Positions 11,301 through 18,970 of a stretch of DNA of 64,000 nt are shown here, one piece after another. This stretch comes from Dyadobacter sp. NIV53 (lineage in GTDB: Bacteria; Bacteroidota; Bacteroidia; Cytophagales; Spirosomataceae). Location: positions 7,474,501 to 7,538,500 of the forward strand of contig NZ_CP081299.1 of assembly GCF_019711195.1 (NCBI RefSeq). Reading direction: 5' to 3'. Below the pieces are notes generated by a model. The model had not been told where the DNA came from. It saw nothing but the letters and a program-made list of their open reading frames with translations, and ran no database searches. Position numbers and translations under genes: made by a program. Positions within the stretch are counted from its first letter, which is position 1; every line of letters begins with the position of its first letter.

Positions 11301-11543
11301 TATGTTCGTCTGAAAAATATTACGCTTAGCTACAATTTTCCTAAAACGATGCTGAAAGACTTCTTTATCAGAGGTTTGAAGGCTTCTGTTGGTGCTCAAA
11401 ACCTATTTACAATTACCAAATATAAAGGGTATGACCCGGAGATTGGAATGGTGAATTATGGTGGAACTGTCATGGCTGGAATTGACACAGGCCGTTATCC
11501 GTCGGTTCGTATGTATTCGTTTGGTTTACTGGCTGATTTTTAA
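8325..11543 (+). CDS. susC: SusC/RagA-family TonB-dependent outer-membrane transporter
   Basis: Imports oligosaccharides across the outer membrane together with its SusD partner, driven by TonB. About 1072 residues from ATG 8325. Other in-frame starts are 8286 and 8379, and the last begins right at the hydrophobic signal MKSLRTSLFLTG...LFAQ. After the signal comes a carboxypeptidase-regulatory-like domain (VTGSVLSEDGSDGIPGVSV), then LNEVVVVGYGEMKKTD, the plug domain with IETINVLQGPSATAIYG, and a long beta-barrel ending in an aromatic-rich last strand. It is first in the operon and susD follows after 48 bases. Induction by the hybrid regulator is inferred from position. Confidence 0.95.
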   Translation: MQLNVYPSRRAKRSLESLMKSLRTSLFLTGMMLASGGLFAQQDVKKTVTGSVLSEDGSDGIPGVSVVIKGTSNGTTTNNQGVFTIEASAGSTLVFSFIGYETKEASVGNKTKIEIKLKESIANLNEVVVVGYGEMKKTDVSSSQVTVSGKDLSKTINTSLEQGLQGRAANVMVQQNSGQPGAAPSVLIRGLSSLTGTTQPLYVIDGVQIKPDNMKDDPNNRPTGFSNILSSINPDDIETINVLQGPSATAIYGAVGANGVVMITTKRGKAGEAKITFNSLLTLQAEPKHIDVMNLSQYAQFRNELAAIGGTATDPDFADPSVLGKGTDWQSALFRPTTLQKYSLGLSGGTEKTTYYLSGEYFNQKGIVEGSGFKRYNSRLNLENQTRSWLKVGANLSVGITEEKVNTSNGGIIQLALDQNPSVPVTNPDGSWGGPATTQFQFSNPVMISKINNDYNRRTSILGSLFADVKLSKRLTWHTEANGSSEFLKYYSFHPSYTIGGYVVSQDAATSTRSVNTNTWWSLHSRVQYDLKLDKHSVNLMAGHEAQSFTYESLTGTRKKFITNTIEELSGGDGSSISNVSNSSSKGSGSRESYFARLNYSFKDRYIVQGTYRMDGSSAFRQGRRWGNFPAVSVAWRASEEEFLKAVPAINDLKFRFEVGRSGNQGSGGNAIYSTLQAVPTGWGTGFLASNFANEFLTWEKDDVINAGMDLHMFSNRIELIVDAYMKDIKSLITINSYPFSYGGDIAYSPGYLSWPSVNAGSMRNKGIGFTLNTVNIDKGGFYWKTGLNLSFDRNKVTSLLNPITPIWNATSVGFKTEVGKPASMITGYIAEGIFQDANDIKDHAIQTSNGELTINPATGTWIGDTKFKDLNGDGVIDAEDRTVIGNPWPKFTLGLNNNVMYKNFELNAFLTGSFKNDVLNYPRYRAEIPGNGGTFGNQWSSVANYAKPSSYNVGDAETATLTNPGYVIPRIAPGDPNGNSRMNTNFIEDGSYVRLKNITLSYNFPKTMLKDFFIRGLKASVGAQNLFTITKYKGYDPEIGMVNYGGTVMAGIDTGRYPSVRMYSFGLLADF

Positions 11544-11591
11544 GTTTGTTAAAATCGCTGATATAAAATTCAATCTCAAAAAATATTTTCC

Positions 11592-13217
11592 ATGCAATTC
11601 AAGATAAAACTTTTAGCCGCAATCGGAGCATTGATGCTCATACAGGGATGCAAGGAGGACTTCCTTGACCGCCCGCCTGTGGATGCGCTGACATCAGGTA
11701 ATTTCTACAAAACCGATGAAGAAATTATGGCCGGAACGGCACCACTTTACAACATCGTATGGTTCGATTTCAATGACAAGGCAAACATGGCTTTTCAGGA
11801 AGCCAGAGCGGGGAATCTGAATTCAAATGACCGGACTGCTTATATCAAACATGCTATTCCTTCAACGGATGCAAGTACCTTGTTGCCGGGTTATAAATCG
11901 TTTTACAAAATAATAGCACAAAGTAATAACGCCTACAAAGCAATTAAGGAAGCTACCGGAAGTACAGCTTCTGCGGCCGGCAAAAACCAGGGTTTGGGAG
12001 AATGTCGTTTTATGCGCGGAACAGCCTACTATTATTTGGTGGCCAATTGGGGAGCTGTGCCGATCGTATATGACAACGTGGCCCAGATCAACGAAGCGCC
12101 TGCCCGTAACACTATTGAGGATGTCTGGAAACTGATCATTCATGATTTTCGCTATGCGGCAGCAACGCTTCCTGCGACAGCAGTACAAGGCCGGTTGACA
12201 AAATATTCAGCCGAAGGTATGCTGGCGCGCATGTATCTGATGCGTGCAGGTCTGAACCAGAACGGCACACGAAACCAGTCGGATCTGGACAGTGCCAAAT
12301 TCTATGCAGAAGATGTCATCACTAAAAGTGGCCTGACATTGGCTCCTTCTTATTCGGAATTGTTTTTGAGTGCGAACAACAACAGCTCGAAAAACAATTC
12401 GGAAAGTCTGTTCGCTTTGCAATGGATGCCTCTGAGCTCTCCATGGGGAATAAATAATTCGTTTCAGGCTTATTTTGCTTATGAATCGGCGATCACTACC
12501 ACTGGCGATGGCTGGGGTGCGGCACAGGGTGTTTCGGCTGACCTGGTGAAATATTTTACTGAAAATCCTGCTGATTCATTGAGAAGAAAAGCGATCGGGA
12601 TGTTTGACAGCGATGTGTATCCCGAAATTAACAAAGCCAACGGCGGACTTAAATACAACAGGCCGGCTGCGTTATCGGCGATTAAAAAATACATCATCGG
12701 CTCACCTGCTGACAATGGCGGCCTGGGTGGCTTCATGGCTGCGAATATCAATTCATATATGCTTCGTCTGGCGGAAATTTACCTGATTTATGCGGACGCT
12801 ACATTGGGTAACAGTGTTTCAACGACTGATCCCAAAGCTTTGTCTTATGTAAATGCGGTTCGTAAAAGAGCCGGTTTGGCTGACAGGACTTCTTTGACAT
12901 TTGAGCAGATCTTCCAGGAAAGAAGAATTGAAACTGTTTTTGAGGGAAATTCATGGAACGAGATCGTACGCTGGTATTATTTCAATCCTGCAAAAGCGAT
13001 GGCATATACTGCTGCTCAGCATAAGGAAAACTATACCATGACGTACGTGCCGGGTTCTACCAATCCTAAGAAATACACCGTAACTTATTCAATTGCTGAA
13101 TTTTATCCGTTGACAGCCAGCACACTTTATCTGCCTTTTCCAGAGGCTGAAATCGTGAATGCGCCATCATTGAAAAATGAACCGGTAGCTTTTGATTTCA
13201 GCAAATTAGTTGATTAA
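11592..13217 (+). CDS. susD: SusD/RagB-family surface glycan-binding lipoprotein
   Basis: 541 residues. The signal peptide ends in a lipobox with C20 followed by KEDFLD, and the K-E-D after the cysteine resembles the K-(D/E)2 surface-export signal described in Bacteroidota. The mature protein has the SusD pattern: a helical TPR-like core, ECRFMRGTAYYYLV near 138, and the C-terminal RTSLTFEQIFQERRIETVFEGNSW region. By family knowledge it forms the lid over the SusC barrel and delivers bound oligosaccharide. It is 48 bases after susC and 18 bases before the next gene, consistent with one transcript. Confidence 0.95.
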   Translation: MQFKIKLLAAIGALMLIQGCKEDFLDRPPVDALTSGNFYKTDEEIMAGTAPLYNIVWFDFNDKANMAFQEARAGNLNSNDRTAYIKHAIPSTDASTLLPGYKSFYKIIAQSNNAYKAIKEATGSTASAAGKNQGLGECRFMRGTAYYYLVANWGAVPIVYDNVAQINEAPARNTIEDVWKLIIHDFRYAAATLPATAVQGRLTKYSAEGMLARMYLMRAGLNQNGTRNQSDLDSAKFYAEDVITKSGLTLAPSYSELFLSANNNSSKNNSESLFALQWMPLSSPWGINNSFQAYFAYESAITTTGDGWGAAQGVSADLVKYFTENPADSLRRKAIGMFDSDVYPEINKANGGLKYNRPAALSAIKKYIIGSPADNGGLGGFMAANINSYMLRLAEIYLIYADATLGNSVSTTDPKALSYVNAVRKRAGLADRTSLTFEQIFQERRIETVFEGNSWNEIVRWYYFNPAKAMAYTAAQHKENYTMTYVPGSTNPKKYTVTYSIAEFYPLTASTLYLPFPEAEIVNAPSLKNEPVAFDFSKLVD

Positions 13218-13235
13218 TCCTTAAATAAAATTGAC

Positions 13236-14405
13236 ATGAATTTTAAGCATATATATAAAGCCGGCCTGGGATTAGTAGTTGCATTCAGTGCACTGTTATC
13301 TTTCCAAAGCTGTGAAAATAAAGATGACGTTGATGGTGCACCCACGATCAGCAATGTGAGACTTTTAGATCCGGCTAGCGCAGATAGTTCCCTGAGCGCA
13401 GCATTACCCGGAAGTAAAATTGTAATTCAGGGACAAAATCTGGGAAGTGTTTTAAAAGTTTATTTTAATGATTTCGATGCAACTTTTAATTCAGCTTTGG
13501 GTAGTAATAGCAATATCATCATTACTATTCCGGCAGAGGCTCCGACAAAAGCTGTCGATGCCGCGGTTTCCAATAAAATAAAAGTGGTAACAAAAGGTGG
13601 AGAAGCAACTTATGATTTTAGTTTGACATCACCGAAGCCTGTTCTGAACGGTTTGTATTCTGAATTTGTAAAACCTGGCGGAACGATTATTATTCTCGGA
13701 GATTACTTCTACAATATTAAAAATGTGAAGTTAGGAGCAACAAATCTTGAAGTTTTGAGCTCAACAGAAAAGGAGATCAGGGCGAAAATGCCAGCTGTTG
13801 GTGCCATAGATTATATTACGATCGAAGGTGAGTTCGGTACAGCGAAAACGAATTTCAAATTGAACGATACTACCGTATACATGATGAACTTCGATGTACC
13901 GGTTACGACCTGGGGAGCGACAGTTTGTTATGGAAGTGCTGCAATTATTCCCGGTACCGATCCGCAAGCTATTTCTGGCAAGTTTTCAAGAATCAAACAA
14001 GTTGATTTACCAAAAACTGGCTACGAAGACAAATGGGTTCTTTCCTCCTGTTATTTCGAGTTCAAACTTCCGGCGGGAGCAGCGGAAAACAGGCAGTTCA
14101 AATTCGAGCACAATATCGTTGAAGCGTGGAAAGCAGGCAAATATGATATTACTCTAAATGCTGGCGGAACAGATTATATTTATTCCTTTCAACCCTGGAA
14201 CTCGACCTTGTATTCTTCATCAGGTTATATGACAAGTGGCTGGAAAACAGCGGTAATTGAGTTAGCTGATTTCAAGAGCTCGTCTGGATCTACCATTGCT
14301 GACGTATCAAAAATCACGGATCTGAAGGTGTCGTTCAATACGCCTGATCAGACGATTGCTTCCTTCAACGGAAGTGTAGATAATTTCAGGATCGTCGCAA
14401 AATAA
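13236..14405 (+). CDS. Surface glycan-binding lipoprotein with IPT/TIG domains (SusE/SGBP-B position)
   Basis: 389 residues. The signal peptide ends at C26 (LLSFQSC), so it is a lipoprotein. The N-terminal half has two IPT/TIG-type Ig folds (PTISNVRLLDP...PGSKIVIQGQNLGSVLKVYFN and PVLNGLYSEFVKPGGTIIILGDYFYNIKNVKLG). The C-terminal half (about 205-389) is a beta-sandwich rich in W and Y with FEFKLP and YIYSFQPWN, matching the glycan-binding module of SGBP-B proteins in xyloglucan loci. Its role, inferred from place and fold, is to hold polysaccharide at the cell surface. It follows susD by 18 bases and is followed by a REP-like hairpin cluster. Confidence 0.85.
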   Translation: MNFKHIYKAGLGLVVAFSALLSFQSCENKDDVDGAPTISNVRLLDPASADSSLSAALPGSKIVIQGQNLGSVLKVYFNDFDATFNSALGSNSNIIITIPAEAPTKAVDAAVSNKIKVVTKGGEATYDFSLTSPKPVLNGLYSEFVKPGGTIIILGDYFYNIKNVKLGATNLEVLSSTEKEIRAKMPAVGAIDYITIEGEFGTAKTNFKLNDTTVYMMNFDVPVTTWGATVCYGSAAIIPGTDPQAISGKFSRIKQVDLPKTGYEDKWVLSSCYFEFKLPAGAAENRQFKFEHNIVEAWKAGKYDITLNAGGTDYIYSFQPWNSTLYSSSGYMTSGWKTAVIELADFKSSSGSTIADVSKITDLKVSFNTPDQTIASFNGSVDNFRIVAK

Positions 14406-14528
14406 CCCAAGGACTTAGCTTTGGGTTGGCATATGCCTGGGCAGGATGGCTTTAGCCGAAGTACCAGTGTTGGCTAAAGCCGGTAGCCTCGAAGCGGCAT
14501 TATAACCCACGGCTCAAGCCGTGGGTTA
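14404..14528. repeat. REP-like cluster of four palindromes between SGBP and GH44 genes
   Basis: Four inverted repeats lie in 125 bases. AACCCAA (14404-14410) pairs with TTGGGTT (14421-14427). GGCATATGCC (14428-14437) is self-complementary. GGCTTTAGCC (14448-14457) pairs with GGCTAAAGCC (14472-14481). TAACCCACGGCT (14503-14514) pairs with AGCCGTGGGTTA (14517-14528) across two bases. The density and the AACCC/GGGTT ends resemble mobile REP/BIME elements, not a terminator, because no T run follows. Within an operon it could lower or stabilise downstream mRNA. Confidence 0.7.
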
Positions 14529-14540
14529 ATAGATACTCCC

Positions 14541-16448
14541 ATGATTTACACCAAACTGATGTTTGAAACTTTCCGAGTTATTTTCTTTTGTGTCGTTGCA
14601 GTAATGTACTGTTTTAATGTTTCCGCACAAATTACAATTCAGATTGACGCTGAGGCAGAGCAAAGACCAATTTCCCCGTTTCTGTATGGCAGAAACAATT
14701 CCTTCTCTTCTACGGATCCAAACTGGACTTTACCGGAAGAAGATCTTGTCAGGCTTCACGATGCCGGCATTACATTTTTCAGGGAAAGCGGAGGAAATAA
14801 CAGCAGTAAGTATAACTGGCGACGCAGGCTTTCAAGTCATCCGGATTGGTATAACAATGTGTATACCAATAACTGGGACCAATCTGCACAGACTTTACAG
14901 AAAAACTTTCCTAATGCACATGGACTTTGGGCCTTTCCGCTTTTGGGTTATGCAGCCAAAACCAATCAGGCAAATTTTGGCGACTGGAATTATAACCAGT
15001 CGAAATGGTGGGAGGGAGTGACCCAGAACCTTGCGGGAAACGGTGTACCAAATGGAAACGGCATAAAGGCAAAAGTGGAAGGAGATATTAATTTGTATCT
15101 GGAAAAATGGGATGCGGACTCTGCTACCGGGATCCTGGATCATTGGTTTGGTACGGGAGGATTAGGATTGGATAAAAACCAAATCCGTTACTGGAACATG
15201 GACAATGAGCCTGAAATATGGTCGGGAACGCACGACGATGTGATGCCTGTTCAGATTTCGGCGGAAGAATTTATGCAGCGGTACATTACCCTTGCTAAAA
15301 AAGCCAGGCAGAAATTCCCTGAAATTAAGCTTGTCGGGCCTGTAACGGCAAATGAATGGCAGTGGTACAATTGGGATAACAATACCATTTCGTCAAACGG
15401 AAAAAACTATCCCTGGCTGGAATATTTTATCAAAACCATTGCAGAAGAGCAAAAGAAAAGCGGTGTCCGTCTTCTGGATGTGCTTGATATTCACTTTTAT
15501 CCTTCTTCGAAAAAAACCGAAGAGGTTGTTCAATTCCATCGTGTATTTTTTGACAGAAATTACAGTTTTCCGGAAGCGAATGGTGTAAAAAAAATATCAG
15601 GATCCTGGGATAACAATCTTACAAAAGAATATATTTTCGGAAGGGTGAACAACTGGCTTGCAACCTATCTGGGTGCGGATCATGGTGTCACATTGGGACT
15701 GACTGAAACAGGGTTGGATGGAAGTATAGAGCCCAGCGTTACCGCTGTCTGGTATGCTTCAACGATGGGTGAATTTATGAAAAATGGCGTTGAGATTTTT
15801 ACTCCCTGGTCCTGGACAACTGGAATGTGGGAGACGGTCCATCTGTTTAGCCGCTATAATCAGAAAGTTTCGGTTCAGTCTGTATCAGCAAACGAAACGC
15901 TGGTTTCAGCATATTCGTCTGTAAATGAAGCTCGTGACTCCATGACGGTTGTTTTAGTCAATCGTTCTGCCGCACAAAACCAGGCGGTGACTGTTCAACT
16001 TGATCATTTTTCTCCTGTTCAGGAAAAAGTTACGGTGTATACCTTATCACAATTGCCGTTCGCCGAAACCTTTAAATCCCACATAGAGAACGCACTTAAA
16101 AAATCGGAGATAACGCCTGCCGGAAATATGCTGAGCCTCACACTTCCTGCTATGTCAGTAACTTCCATTCAGTTGAAGGCAGGTACCATTTTGGCAGCAA
16201 AACCAGTTATTGAACCAGATATTACTATTTATCCAAATCCAACCTGGGACAGCATTACAGTCAAATGGAATAACCCGGTTTTTGATCGGATAGAGATTAT
16301 TGATAAGTCGGGAAATGTCGTGTTTCAGCAGCCGGTCATGAAATCGCAGAGTGTCCTTCAAATCAGCAGGAAGTTTACAGATGGCTTACACATCGTAAAA
16401 TTGAGTGGAGGCCAAAACGTTGTTACCAAAAAAATTATAGCCCATTGA
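14541..16448 (+). CDS. GH44 endoglucanase/xyloglucanase with T9SS sorting tail
   Basis: 635 residues. A signal peptide (to VSAQ, residue 30) leads into a GH44 catalytic barrel recognised from SPFLYGRNNS, FRESGGNNSSKYNW, WNMDNEP and DIHFYP. By family knowledge the acid/base is the Glu of NEP (E223) and the nucleophile the Glu of LTETG (E389); both are present. The enzyme cuts beta-1,4-glucan backbones, often xyloglucan. A small beta-domain follows, then a type A T9SS tail at about 560-635 (DITIYPNPTWDSITVKW ... GLHIVKLSGG), so the protein is secreted or displayed on the surface by the type IX system and is not a lipoprotein like many Sus-locus endoglucanases. GH31 follows after a short gap. 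Confidence 0.9.
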   Translation: MIYTKLMFETFRVIFFCVVAVMYCFNVSAQITIQIDAEAEQRPISPFLYGRNNSFSSTDPNWTLPEEDLVRLHDAGITFFRESGGNNSSKYNWRRRLSSHPDWYNNVYTNNWDQSAQTLQKNFPNAHGLWAFPLLGYAAKTNQANFGDWNYNQSKWWEGVTQNLAGNGVPNGNGIKAKVEGDINLYLEKWDADSATGILDHWFGTGGLGLDKNQIRYWNMDNEPEIWSGTHDDVMPVQISAEEFMQRYITLAKKARQKFPEIKLVGPVTANEWQWYNWDNNTISSNGKNYPWLEYFIKTIAEEQKKSGVRLLDVLDIHFYPSSKKTEEVVQFHRVFFDRNYSFPEANGVKKISGSWDNNLTKEYIFGRVNNWLATYLGADHGVTLGLTETGLDGSIEPSVTAVWYASTMGEFMKNGVEIFTPWSWTTGMWETVHLFSRYNQKVSVQSVSANETLVSAYSSVNEARDSMTVVLVNRSAAQNQAVTVQLDHFSPVQEKVTVYTLSQLPFAETFKSHIENALKKSEITPAGNMLSLTLPAMSVTSIQLKAGTILAAKPVIEPDITIYPNPTWDSITVKWNNPVFDRIEIIDKSGNVVFQQPVMKSQSVLQISRKFTDGLHIVKLSGGQNVVTKKIIAH

Positions 16449-16475
16449 TTTGAAAAAATCACTTTATTGTCAAAA

Positions 16476-18863
16476 ATGCGCCCTATTCAGCTACTCCCTA
16501 AGACATTTTCCTTACTATTTTTATTATTATTTTGTGCAGCCAATGATATGGTTTTGGCGCAGCAACACAGCAAACTGATCAACGAGCCGGTCGATATCAG
16601 CGAGGACTTCCGGGATTTTTCCAATACTTTTTTCTTTGCCGATAGTCTGGCTTCTTTTGATCCTGAAACAGGGAAAGGAAAGGTAAAATGGAAGAGGCAT
16701 GAAGCGTTTTCAGCGCATAATTTCAACAACTCCATGATCAGCTACAAACGGTCGTATAGCAATGAATTCCCGGCTATTGAATATGCACAGGATCCGTCAT
16801 TGCCATTTTCTGTTGAATTTACTTCTGAAAGAACGATCCGTATCCGTGCCAGTACAAGCACGGAAAAAGTAAGTACGGAACCATCATTAATGTTGGTCAA
16901 AGAGCCGGTTTTTGATAAATCCTGGAAGTACAACAAAGTGAAGGGCGGGCATCAATATACCGGAGCCTATGGTTCTGTAACGGTTTTTGAAAATCCGTGG
17001 AAAGTTGAGATAAGGGATCAGACTGGGAAGCTCTTAACCCAAACCCGCAGTAAACTGGATGGACAAACATCTTATACGCCCAACTTGCCCTTTTCTTTTG
17101 TACGCCGTGCTTCCGATTATTCAAGGAGTGTAGCGGCTGTATTCTCTATTTCACCTGACGAAAAAATATTTGGCTGCGGTGAATCTTTTACCAAACTGGA
17201 TAAAAACGGACAGAAAATTGTACTATGGACGCATGATCCAAACGGGGTTGAAACGCAGACGATGTACAAACCGGTTCCCTTTTATTTGAGTTCGAGAGGA
17301 TATGGTATGTTCATGCATACTTCTTCACCTATTACCTGCGATTTTGGCGCTACTTACGGAGAATCCAATGCGATGCAGATTGGTGACGAAAACCTGGATC
17401 TTTTCATTTTTCTGGGTGAACCCAAAGATATATTGAATGCCTATACCGATTTAACCGGCAAAGCAGAAATGCCACCATTGTGGTCCTTTGGCTTGTGGAT
17501 GAGCAGGATAACCTATTTTTCTGAACAGGACGGACGTAACGTTGCCGACAAACTACGCAGGAACCGGATTCCTTCTGATGTGATCCATTTTGATACAGGC
17601 TGGTTTGAAACCGACTGGCGTTGCGACTATAAATTCTCACCAAGCCGGTTCAAAGATCCTGCCGGAATGATTGCTGATCTGAAAAAGCAGGGTTTTCATA
17701 CTTCACTCTGGCAGTTACCTTATTTTGTTCCAAAAAATGACCTTTTCCCCGAAATTGTTGCGGAAGGATTGGCTGTAAAAAATGCAAATGGAACGCTGCC
17801 TTACGAAGATGCCGTACTGGATTTTTCCAATCCTGAAACGATAAAATGGTATGAGGACAAAATCGGTGGATTACTGAAACTGGGTGTATCGGCTATTAAG
17901 GTGGATTTCGGTGAAGCGGCACCTTTATCCGGTGTTTACGCTTCCGGTAAAACAGGTTTTTACGAGCATAATCTTTATCCGCTGCGTTACAATAAAATTG
18001 TTTCTGAACTGACTAAAAAAATGACCGGTGACCGGATTATCTGGGCGAGAAGTACCTGGGCGGGCAGTCAGCGATATCCGATTCACTGGGGTGGCGATGC
18101 CGAAACTACGAATAAAGGAATGCAGGCACAGCTTCGTGGCGGGTTGTCATTGGGCCTTTCTGGATTCACATTCTGGAGCCATGATATTGGCGGTTTTACA
18201 ATGAAAACACCGGAGGATCTGTATCGTCGCTGGCTGCCGATGGGTGTACTGGCATCACATACCCGAACACATGGACAAGCACCGAAAGAACCCTGGGAAT
18301 ACGGTGAAGATTTCCAGAATTACTTTCGTAAGGCTGTTGAATTGAAATACAAATTAATGCCATACATCTACGCACAATCTAAAATTGCCTCCGAAAAAGG
18401 CCTTCCGATGTTGCGTGCATTGTTTATAGAATTTCCAAATGATCCGGGATCCTGGCTAATTGATAACCAGTATATGTTGGGCACGGACGTATTGGTCGCA
18501 CCGTTTTTTGAACAGGGCAAAATACGTTCTGTTTATTTGCCAAAAGGACAATGGATTGATTACCAAACCCGAAAAGTGTACGAAGGCGGCTGGCACGAAA
18601 TTGCATCAGGAGAGCTTGAAGTAATAATGCTGGTCCGGGAAGGTGCCGTGTTGCCACAGGTGAAAGTTGCACAGTCAACCGGTGAAATTGACTGGAAAAA
18701 TATAGAGCTTGTTAGTTTCGCGTTTAAGTCAGATAAAGCTTCTGTACAGGTTTGTTTGCCTTCGGATAATGTTGTTAAAGAAGTTTTGCTTGTAAGAAAA
18801 GGGAAGAATTTAATTGTGAGCCAGGATCCGTTTAAGGGTACAATTGCCTTTAAAATGCAATGA
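16476..18863 (+). CDS. GH31 alpha-xylosidase / alpha-glucosidase
   Basis: 795 residues from ATG 16476, preferred over TTG 16467 because it leads directly into the signal peptide (ends ...MVLAQQ). An N-terminal beta-sandwich is followed by the GH31 barrel: SFGLWMSR, DTGWFETDWRCDYKF, then the nucleophile in IKVDFGE (D477) and the acid/base in HWGGDAE (D541). The YicI-like start of the barrel and the GH44 neighbour favour alpha-xylosidase acting on xyloglucan oligosaccharides, probably in the periplasm. Alpha-glucosidase activity cannot be excluded by sequence reading. It is the last gene of the locus; a strong terminator lies 48 bases downstream. Confidence 0.9.
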   Translation: MRPIQLLPKTFSLLFLLLFCAANDMVLAQQHSKLINEPVDISEDFRDFSNTFFFADSLASFDPETGKGKVKWKRHEAFSAHNFNNSMISYKRSYSNEFPAIEYAQDPSLPFSVEFTSERTIRIRASTSTEKVSTEPSLMLVKEPVFDKSWKYNKVKGGHQYTGAYGSVTVFENPWKVEIRDQTGKLLTQTRSKLDGQTSYTPNLPFSFVRRASDYSRSVAAVFSISPDEKIFGCGESFTKLDKNGQKIVLWTHDPNGVETQTMYKPVPFYLSSRGYGMFMHTSSPITCDFGATYGESNAMQIGDENLDLFIFLGEPKDILNAYTDLTGKAEMPPLWSFGLWMSRITYFSEQDGRNVADKLRRNRIPSDVIHFDTGWFETDWRCDYKFSPSRFKDPAGMIADLKKQGFHTSLWQLPYFVPKNDLFPEIVAEGLAVKNANGTLPYEDAVLDFSNPETIKWYEDKIGGLLKLGVSAIKVDFGEAAPLSGVYASGKTGFYEHNLYPLRYNKIVSELTKKMTGDRIIWARSTWAGSQRYPIHWGGDAETTNKGMQAQLRGGLSLGLSGFTFWSHDIGGFTMKTPEDLYRRWLPMGVLASHTRTHGQAPKEPWEYGEDFQNYFRKAVELKYKLMPYIYAQSKIASEKGLPMLRALFIEFPNDPGSWLIDNQYMLGTDVLVAPFFEQGKIRSVYLPKGQWIDYQTRKVYEGGWHEIASGELEVIMLVREGAVLPQVKVAQSTGEIDWKNIELVSFAFKSDKASVQVCLPSDNVVKEVLLVRKGKNLIVSQDPFKGTIAFKMQ

Positions 18864-18911
18864 ATTAACCCACCTTTAATGTGAATAATCAGAACCTGAT
18901 TTTGTGATAAT

Positions 18912-18960
18912 AGCAGCATGTCTTTCAGAATAAATACATTCAAAAGACATGCTGCTTTTT
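18912..18960 (+). terminator. Terminator after GH31
   Basis: A perfect 14-base stem AGCAGCATGTCTTT (18912-18925) / AAAGACATGCTGCT (18943-18956) runs into T5. It ends the glycan operon and sits between it and the convergent ELWxxDGT gene. Confidence 0.9.
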
Positions 18961-18970
18961 GCGTGGTATA

